Source of the DNA: CAZMXI01 sp964570205
Lineage (GTDB): Bacteria > Planctomycetota > Phycisphaerae > Tepidisphaerales > Tepidisphaeraceae
Direction: 5' to 3'
Assembly: GCA_964570205.1 (NCBI GenBank)
Contig: CAZMXI010000215.1
Span: 1 to 7,186 of the forward strand
Length of the DNA: 7,186 nucleotides
Positions within the stretch are counted from its first letter, which is position 1. Each line of letters starts with the position of its first letter. The notes under the pieces are model-generated. The model ran no database searches and was not told the DNA's origin. It was given only the letters and a program-made list of their open reading frames with translations. This document shows, piece by piece, positions 1-4,613 of the stretch. Position numbers and translations under genes: made by a program.

Positions 1-51
1 CGTTCCTGGGCCCTGTTTTCAACAGCGGAATACAACGCCGGCGCTGGCTCG

Positions 52-69
52 GCGGTAGACGGCAGTGAG
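52..69 (+). repeat. Shared leader element, copy A
   Basis: An 18-nt stretch beginning GCGGTAGAC lies 23 nt before the start of paralogue 1. It matches 1264-1281 upstream of paralogue 2 at 15 of 18 positions, with the first nine identical. Either the duplicated unit included part of the leader, or this is a common regulatory site. No equivalent is seen before paralogue 3. Confidence 0.45.
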
Positions 70-77
70 ATTCAACG

Positions 78-83
78 AAAGGA
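78..83 (+). promoter_or_regulatory. Ribosome binding site deciding the GTG start of paralogue 1
   Basis: AAAGGA lies 9 nt before GTG 93, whereas the alternative ATG 105 has no comparable purine run at a proper distance. This supports the 338-residue form. Confidence 0.6.
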
Positions 84-92
84 ATCGCAACA

Positions 93-1109
93 GTGAACAG
101 AGCGATGATCAAGCGATGGGCGATCCCGTTTGTGGCGACCTGCGCCATGGGCGTTTTCTGTGGCTGCGACAAACCGGAACAGGCCGCCGTACCGCCGCAG
201 GAGCAGCAGCCGATCAAGGCGGCGGAGGTGGCGCCGCCCGAGGACAAGCACGTGGCCGCAGCCTATCCGGTGCCCTATGTGACTGCGGTGGAGACGCCGG
301 CCGGCAAGGACATCCGCGTGAAGATCAAGCAGCGGCTGGCGGAGATCAAGATGGTGAAGATCCCCGCCGGGTCGATCGAGATGCCCGTGGTGGGCGACGA
401 CGGGAAGATCGACAGCAGCAAGACGCAGAAGGTGGAGATCAAGAGCTTCTACATGGCGGAAACCGAGCTGCCGTGGGAGCTGTACGACATTTTCTTCGAC
501 ATGCACGACCTGGACCAGACGCCTGAGAAGGGCGAGAAGGATGTGACGATGACGAAGGAGGGGATGCTGCCGGCGGCGGAGCGTTCGCGGCCGAGCCGGC
601 CGTACAGCGCGCCCGACCGCGGCTGGGGGCACGAAGGGTATCCGGCGATGTCGCTGCACCATCACGCGGCGGAGATGTACTGCAAGTGGCTGAGCAGCGT
701 GACGGGGCAGAAGTATCGGCTTCCGACCGAGGCCGAATGGGAATACGCGTGCGGCGGCGGCAAGGCGCCGGAGAAGCTGGATGCCAAGGCGCTGAAGGAA
801 GTCGCGTGGTTTGACGGCAACTCGACGAACGAGGCGGGCGATTACACCACGCACCCGGTGGCGAAACTGAAGGCCAATGCGTTCGGGCTGTATGACATGC
901 TGGGCAATTCCGGAGAGTGGGCGCAGGGCATTGACGGTCAGTGGGTCATCAAGGGCGGCTGGTACGAATCGGCGGCTCGCGAAGTCAACTGTCGCGCTCG
1001 AAAGGTGTACACCGTGCGGTGGCAGGAGCGCGACCCGCAGGACCCCAAGAGCTCGTGGTGGCTGAGCGATGGGCCGCACGCAGGATTCCGGCTGGTGCGC
1101 GAAGAGTAG
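93..1109 (+). CDS. FGE-sulfatase-domain (SUMF1-like) lipoprotein, paralogue 1
   Basis: Predicted membrane-anchored lipoprotein of 338 aa with one FGE-like (C-type-lectin-fold) domain. The GTG start at 93 is preferred over ATG 105 because AAAGGA (78-83) lies 9 nt upstream. A short basic/hydrophobic signal peptide ends in a lipobox FCG-C25, followed by D26. A Pro/Ala/Glu-rich linker runs to about residue 57. The FGE-like domain covers about 85-335: KIPAGSIEMP (89-98), RLPTEAEWEYAC (209-220), NAFGLYDMLGN (262-272), KGGW (287-290) and terminal GFR (331-333). The cysteine pair that true FGE carries just after the KGGS motif is absent (S293 and V298 occupy those places by my hand alignment), so formylglycine synthesis is unlikely. 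C197 and C220 are conserved in all three paralogues. It is the first gene of a tandem trio and is followed by a probable terminator. The exact role is unknown; a binding or scaffold function is inference. Confidence 0.93.
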   Translation: MNRAMIKRWAIPFVATCAMGVFCGCDKPEQAAVPPQEQQPIKAAEVAPPEDKHVAAAYPVPYVTAVETPAGKDIRVKIKQRLAEIKMVKIPAGSIEMPVVGDDGKIDSSKTQKVEIKSFYMAETELPWELYDIFFDMHDLDQTPEKGEKDVTMTKEGMLPAAERSRPSRPYSAPDRGWGHEGYPAMSLHHHAAEMYCKWLSSVTGQKYRLPTEAEWEYACGGGKAPEKLDAKALKEVAWFDGNSTNEAGDYTTHPVAKLKANAFGLYDMLGNSGEWAQGIDGQWVIKGGWYESAAREVNCRARKVYTVRWQERDPQDPKSSWWLSDGPHAGFRLVREE

Positions 1110-1144
1110 GATGCCCGTGCTCGAGCGGGAGGACAAAGGAGACG

Positions 1145-1177
1145 AAGGGCCGATCGCCAGATGGCGGTCGGCCCTTT
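1145..1177 (+). terminator. Probable intrinsic terminator after paralogue 1
   Basis: A 14-bp stem pairs 1145-1158 with 1163-1176, with a single G-U wobble and a 4-nt AGAT loop. The stem is G/C-rich (GGGCCG...CGGCCC), starts with AA and ends in TTT (1175-1177). The U-tract is short, so termination may be partial or factor-assisted. It starts 36 nt after the stop at 1109 and suggests paralogue 1 ends its own transcript. Confidence 0.65.
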
Positions 1178-1202
1178 GCCATATATCGTAAATGCATATT
1201 CT
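1176..1202 (+). promoter_or_regulatory. Candidate promoter for paralogue 2
   Basis: Directly after the hairpin is the only AT-rich patch in the gap. TTGCCA (1176-1181) could act as a -35 box and TATTCT (1197-1202) as a -10 box, but the 15-nt spacer is shorter than the usual 17. Transcription would begin near 1209, leaving a leader of about 98 nt that contains the shared leader element. Confidence 0.28.
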
Positions 1203-1263
1203 GCAACGACCAGAACAAGATAGGCGGCTTTCTCAGGGTTTTCGGCAACAAAATGCGACGGTC

Positions 1264-1281
1264 GCGGTAGACAGGAGCGAG
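1264..1281 (+). repeat. Shared leader element, copy B
   Basis: Counterpart of the element at 52-69, beginning GCGGTAGAC and placed 25 nt before the ATG of paralogue 2. Its similar distance to the start in both leaders argues against pure chance, but 18 nt is short and no statistics could be run. Confidence 0.45.
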
Positions 1282-1306
1282 TGGGGCACAACTCACGGGG
1301 TGCAGC

Positions 1307-2353
1307 ATGAGCGCGACTTCCTCGGGATTGAGCGTTGTTGTCGCGACGGTGGTTCTGGCTCTGGCGGCGTGTGATCGCGAACAAACGGATGGCAATGGGG
1401 TGGCCCGCAAGGAGCGAGGACAGCCGCCGGCGGCGGAGGTTCCGGCGGCAACGCAGCCGGCGGCCGGCGCCGTGGTGGCGGGCATGGCGAAGCCGGCGAC
1501 GATCGACCCGGAGAAATACGCCGTGCCCTACGTGGCGCTGGTGCAGACGCCCGAAGGGGATGGAATCCGGCTGAAGGTGAAGCAGACGCTGGCAACCATG
1601 AAGATGGTGAAGATCCCGGCCGGATCAATCGAGATGCCGACGGTTGATGGAGATGGAAAGCTCGATCCCGCAAGGCGGCAGACCGTGTCGATCAAGAGCA
1701 TCTGGATGGCGACGACTGAAGTGCCGTGGGAGTTCTATGACATCTGGTTCCTGCGGCAGGATCTGACGCAGGAGGAGCGCACGAAGATCGAGCTGAACGA
1801 GTATTTCCTGCATGAGAAGGCATCGTTTTCCCGGCCGAGCATGCCGTTCAACGATGTGACGCTGGGGCTGGGGCGGGATGGATATGCGGCGATGCTGAGC
1901 CACACGCGCACCGCCGAGTTCTACTGCAAGTGGCTTTCGAGTATGACCAGGCAAAAGTGGCGGCTGCCGACGGAGGCCGAGTGGGAATACGCCTGTCGCG
2001 CGGGCGGTGGACCGATCCAACTCGACAAGAAGCAACTCGACAAGGTGGCGTGGTTTTATGACAACTCGATGCACGAGGATGGCAACCGCCTGCCCCACCC
2101 CATTGCCCAGAAGGAGCCCAATGCGTTCGGGCTGTACGACATGCTGGGGAACCTGTCGGAATGGGTGGTGGGGATCGACGGCAGGCTGGTTCTGAAAGGC
2201 GGGTCGTTTGACACGCGAGCGAAGGACATGCACGAGCGGTCGCGCTGGCCGTATGATCCGGCATGGCAGACGTGCGACTGCCAAGACCCCAAGAGCAAGT
2301 GGTGGCTGAGCGATGGGCCGCATGCGGGCTTTCGAGTGGTGCGGGAGGAATGA
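1307..2353 (+). CDS. FGE-sulfatase-domain (SUMF1-like) lipoprotein, paralogue 2
   Basis: Second member of the trio, 348 aa. ATG 1307 has a GGGG-type ribosome site at 1297-1300. The signal peptide ends in lipobox LAA-C22 followed by D23. A long Ala/Pro/Gly-rich linker (about 28-65) should hold the domain away from the membrane. The FGE-like domain spans about 95-345: KIPAGSIEMP (102-111), TEVPWEFYDI (137-146), RLPTEAEWEYAC (219-230), NAFGLYDMLGN (272-282), KGGS (297-300) and GFR (341-343). It keeps the shared C207 and C230 but has no cysteine at the FGE catalytic positions after KGGS. It is the most divergent copy in the stretch before YCKWL: the HHH of the other two is reduced to one His (H199). 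It also has two extra cysteines (C323, C325) near the C-terminus. The stop codon lies inside the first unit of a 7-nt repeat leading into the next gene, so co-transcription with it is likely. Confidence 0.93.
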   Translation: MSATSSGLSVVVATVVLALAACDREQTDGNGVARKERGQPPAAEVPAATQPAAGAVVAGMAKPATIDPEKYAVPYVALVQTPEGDGIRLKVKQTLATMKMVKIPAGSIEMPTVDGDGKLDPARRQTVSIKSIWMATTEVPWEFYDIWFLRQDLTQEERTKIELNEYFLHEKASFSRPSMPFNDVTLGLGRDGYAAMLSHTRTAEFYCKWLSSMTRQKWRLPTEAEWEYACRAGGGPIQLDKKQLDKVAWFYDNSMHEDGNRLPHPIAQKEPNAFGLYDMLGNLSEWVVGIDGRLVLKGGSFDTRAKDMHERSRWPYDPAWQTCDCQDPKSKWWLSDGPHAGFRVVREE

Positions 2354-2378
2354 TGCGTGTTGCGTGATGCGTGATGGG
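2351..2378 (+). repeat. Four tandem 7-nt repeats between paralogues 2 and 3
   Basis: The units are TGATGCG (2351), TGTTGCG (2358), TGATGCG (2365) and TGATGGG (2372). The first supplies the TGA stop of paralogue 2. The last leads into GGGG (2376-2379), the likely ribosome site of paralogue 3. Nearly the whole 32-nt junction is thus repeat-derived. Confidence 0.8.
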
Positions 2379-2379
2379 G
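2376..2379 (+). promoter_or_regulatory. Ribosome binding site deciding the ATG 2386 start of paralogue 3
   Basis: GGGG sits 6 nt before ATG 2386. The earlier in-frame GTG 2371 and ATG 2374 would place this run inside the coding region and prepend MMGCD to an otherwise textbook lipoprotein signal. Confidence 0.5.
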
Positions 2380-2385
2380 TGCGAC

Positions 2386-3387
2386 ATGAAAGCGGCTCTT
2401 GTGTTACTGCTGGCGCTTGTTGGGGTGGGGGCTTGCGACCGGCCGACAGGGCAGGAACCGCCGCCACAGGCGGTGAATGGCCAGAATGAGGCCGAGCCGG
2501 CGACTGTGCCAGCCAGCGCGCCCGCAGGCGTGGCGGCGTGGGACCCGGGCGGTTACGCGATTCCCTATGTCACCGTCATCGAGACGCCGGAAGGAAAGGA
2601 CCTGCGGGTCAAGTGCAGAGAGACGCTGGCGTCGATCAGGTTCGTGTGGATTCCGGCCGGGGTCGTCGATATGCCGGTGGTGGGCGAGGATGGACGGATC
2701 GACAGCGGCCGGCGGCAGGTTGTGCCGATCGCCGGGTTCTGGATGAGCCAGACGGAAGTGCCGTGGGAGTTCTATGACATCTATCTCCGCAGCCAGGACC
2801 TAACGCCCGAGGAACTGATGAAGGTGATGGATGCCGAATCGGGCATCGAGCCGGCCGCGCGGTCGCGGCCGAGCCTGCCGTTCAGCCAGATGGACCGCGG
2901 GTTCGGCCATGAAGGCTACCCGGTGATTTGCGTTCATCACCACGCCGCTCGGATGTATTGCCAGTGGCTGAGCAGTCTGGCCGGGCGGAAGTATCGCCTG
3001 CCCAGCGAGGCCGAGTGGGAGTACGCATGCCGGAGCGGTTTGCCGGGCACTGGCTTGGCGCTGGAGGAATTGCGGCAGCAGGCATGGTTTGCCGAGAATT
3101 CCGCCGATGAGTTCGGCGAAGAGATGACCCATCCGGTGGGGCAGAAGCAGCCGAACGGCTTTGGCCTGCATGACATGTTCGGGAATGCCGGAGAGTGGGT
3201 GCTGGGGGTCGATGGGCAGTGTGTGCTCAAAGGCGGCTGGTTTGGCAGCAGGGCGGCCGACCTGCAACACAGCTTCCGCGCTGCTTTCAGGGCTGAATGG
3301 CAGGCCCGGGACCCACAGGACCCGCGCAGCGCCTGGTGGCTGAGCGATGGGCCGCATGCAGGGTTCCGGGTGGTGCGCGAGGATTGA
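2386..3387 (+). CDS. FGE-sulfatase-domain (SUMF1-like) lipoprotein, paralogue 3
   Basis: Third member, 333 aa from ATG 2386. In-frame GTG 2371 and ATG 2374 exist, but ATG 2386 is chosen. It gives a compact signal peptide (MK, then an Ala/Leu/Val core) ending in lipobox VGA-C17, and GGGG at 2376-2379 sits 6 nt upstream as a ribosome site. D18 follows the lipidated Cys. A Pro/Ala/Glu linker reaches about residue 50. The FGE-like domain covers about 78-330: TEVPWEFYDI (123-132), HHH (184-186), RLPSEAEWEYAC (204-215), NGFGLHDMFGN (257-267), KGGW (282-285) and GFR (326-328). No cysteine pair follows KGGW, so it is probably not a formylglycine-generating enzyme. The shared C192 and C215 are kept; C77, C182 and C279 are private to this copy. 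It lies 32 nt after paralogue 2 and 56 nt before the HtrA-like protease gene. Confidence 0.92.
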   Translation: MKAALVLLLALVGVGACDRPTGQEPPPQAVNGQNEAEPATVPASAPAGVAAWDPGGYAIPYVTVIETPEGKDLRVKCRETLASIRFVWIPAGVVDMPVVGEDGRIDSGRRQVVPIAGFWMSQTEVPWEFYDIYLRSQDLTPEELMKVMDAESGIEPAARSRPSLPFSQMDRGFGHEGYPVICVHHHAARMYCQWLSSLAGRKYRLPSEAEWEYACRSGLPGTGLALEELRQQAWFAENSADEFGEEMTHPVGQKQPNGFGLHDMFGNAGEWVLGVDGQCVLKGGWFGSRAADLQHSFRAAFRAEWQARDPQDPRSAWWLSDGPHAGFRVVRED

Positions 3388-3430
3388 AGGGGGCGGCGGT
3401 ATGCCTCTGCACCGGCGGGTGTTGTGCGCG

Positions 3431-3446
3431 TATACTGCGGATTATG
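3431..3446 (+). promoter_or_regulatory. Candidate -10 box and leaderless start of the HtrA-like gene
   Basis: TATACT (3431-3436) is close to the TATAAT consensus, and its expected transcription start falls at about 3443, immediately before ATG 3444. No Shine-Dalgarno sequence precedes this ATG. The -35 region (3408-3413, TGCACC) is weak. If real, the protease gene has its own promoter and a leaderless mRNA. Confidence 0.35.
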
Positions 3447-4604
3447 AATCCGTATGATGAGAGCCCTTATCCGCCGCCCCTGCGTCGGCAGCAGCGCCCG
3501 GGCGATGGCGGCGGATTGGCGGTGTTGGTTGCGCTGATCCTCGGAGCGGTGGTTGCGGTGCTGGTGTACCGTTATGCGTTTGAGGCCGGGACGCCGGCGA
3601 CGCAGCCGCGCGTCGTCGTGCCACGAGGGGAACTGGCGGCCGACGAGAAGGCAACGATCGAACTCTTCCAGAAGGTCAGCCCTTCGGTGGTGCACATCAC
3701 GACGCTTTCGCAACGGCTGGACCTGTGGACCCGAAACATACAGGAGATTCCGCGTGGCACGGGCTCGGGGTTTGTCTGGGATGACGCCGGGCACATCGTC
3801 ACGAACTTCCACGTGGTTCAGAACGCCAGCTCGGCGAACGTCATGCTGGCCGACAAGAGCAGTTACGAGGCCGACATCGTGGGCGTTGCGCCGGATTACG
3901 ATCTGGCCGTGCTGCGGATGCGCGCGCCCAAGAGCAAGCTTCCGGCGATTCCGGTGGGCACATCCAGCGATCTGCTGGTGGGGCAGAAGGTGTTCGCGAT
4001 CGGCAATCCATTTGGGCTGGACCAGACGCTGACGACGGGGATCGTGTCGGCCGTGGGGCGGACCATCGCCTCAGTAAGCGGCCGGCCGATCGAGGATGTG
4101 ATCCAGACGGATGCGGCGATCAACCCGGGCAACTCCGGCGGGCCGCTGCTGGATTCGTGGGGGCGGCTGATCGGCGTGAACACGGCGATCCTGTCGGCTT
4201 CGGGCAGCTCGGCGGGAATCGGGTTTGCGGTGCCGGTGGACACGGTGAACCGCATCGTGCCGCAGCTCATAGCGAAAGGCCGGGCAAGCGCGCCGAGGAT
4301 CGGTGTTGTGCTGGACGACCGCCTCGGCTTGGCATTGACGCGGGAGATGGGGGTGGAGGGCGTCATGGTATTGGGCGTTCAGCCGGACAGCTCTGCGGCC
4401 GAGGCGGGTCTGCGCAGCACGCAACGGACCCGCCGGGGCTTTATTCCCGGCGATGTGATTACTGCGGTCAACGGCCGCAAGGTCGCCAACGCATCGGAGT
4501 TCATGGGAGCGCTCACCCGCTTCAGCCCGGGGCAGACGGTCACGCTGACGGTCCTGCGCGACGGCCAGACAATCCAGGTGCCGGTGAAACTGGAGAACGA
4601 CTGA
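3444..4604 (+). CDS. HtrA/Deg-family trypsin-like serine protease with one PDZ domain
   Basis: Membrane-anchored S1C protease, 386 aa, likely an envelope protein-quality-control or regulatory protease. The frame stays open upstream into the previous gene, but ATG 3444 is the natural start because earlier codons only mirror that gene. The cytoplasmic tail is short and Pro-rich (1-22). One transmembrane helix follows (about 24-44) with no signal cleavage evident, so the catalytic domain should face the periplasm. The protease domain (about 70-275) shows the whole triad: H123 in TNFHVVQNA, D153 in DYDLAVL and S231 in GNSGGPLLD. GxGSGF-type TGSGF (106-110) and AIGNPFG (185-191) are further family landmarks. 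One PDZ domain spans about 285-383, with a PGDVITAVNG core (335-344). The layout of one TM helix plus one PDZ resembles DegS-type proteins, but orthology is not claimed. It follows the FGE-like trio with a 56-nt gap and converges on the sulfatase with a 9-nt gap. Confidence 0.95.
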   Translation: MNPYDESPYPPPLRRQQRPGDGGGLAVLVALILGAVVAVLVYRYAFEAGTPATQPRVVVPRGELAADEKATIELFQKVSPSVVHITTLSQRLDLWTRNIQEIPRGTGSGFVWDDAGHIVTNFHVVQNASSANVMLADKSSYEADIVGVAPDYDLAVLRMRAPKSKLPAIPVGTSSDLLVGQKVFAIGNPFGLDQTLTTGIVSAVGRTIASVSGRPIEDVIQTDAAINPGNSGGPLLDSWGRLIGVNTAILSASGSSAGIGFAVPVDTVNRIVPQLIAKGRASAPRIGVVLDDRLGLALTREMGVEGVMVLGVQPDSSAAEAGLRSTQRTRRGFIPGDVITAVNGRKVANASEFMGALTRFSPGQTVTLTVLRDGQTIQVPVKLEND

Positions 4605-4613
4605 TCAGCAGCA

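Larger units (their letters stand above)
1110..1306. other. Largest intergenic gap (197 nt)
   Basis: It holds the hairpin at 1145-1177, an AT-rich candidate promoter patch at 1176-1202 and the shared leader element at 1264-1281. An AAAGGAG run (1135-1141) has no start codon at a usable distance. No convincing small gene or RNA is seen here. Confidence 0.6.
93..3387 (+). repeat. Tandem triplication of an FGE-like lipoprotein gene
   Basis: The three genes share order of parts, length and long identical blocks. A 23-nt block encoding WWLSDGPHA is identical at 1056-1078, 2300-2322 and 3334-3356. A 28-nt block is identical between 1718-1745 and 2755-2782. This is direct evidence of duplication from a common ancestor, with later divergence concentrated in the linkers and the middle of the domain. 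Confidence 0.9.

Noticed and set aside
13..25. Inverted repeat CTGTTTTCAACAG near the left edge
   Set aside because: Only 5-bp arms with a 3-nt loop; too small to claim as an operator or terminator without other copies.
65..526. 153-codon plus-strand frame overlapping paralogue 1
   Set aside because: Gly/Arg-rich low-complexity translation in a shifted frame of a well-supported lipoprotein gene.
72..1136. Long open frame on the minus strand opposite paralogue 1, with comparable antisense frames opposite paralogues 2 (1625-2467) and 3 (2800-3357)
   Set aside because: The translations are Arg/Leu/His/Pro-rich without recognisable motifs. Their mutual resemblance is explained by the sense-strand paralogy, and the sense strand carries clear domains.
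1161..1223. Short 20-codon ORF in the gap, preceded by AAAGGAG
   Set aside because: The ribosome-site-like run is 19 nt from the ATG and the ORF starts inside the terminator hairpin; no supporting evidence.
93..3387. Calling the trio true formylglycine-generating enzymes (sulfatase maturases)
   Set aside because: The catalytic cysteine pair after the KGG motif is missing in every copy; domain membership alone does not give this function.
3297..3443. Upstream extension of the HtrA-like reading frame
   Set aside because: It overlaps the conserved C-terminus of paralogue 3 in another frame and has no signal-like or domain content. ATG 3444 gives a normal cytoplasmic tail plus TM helix.
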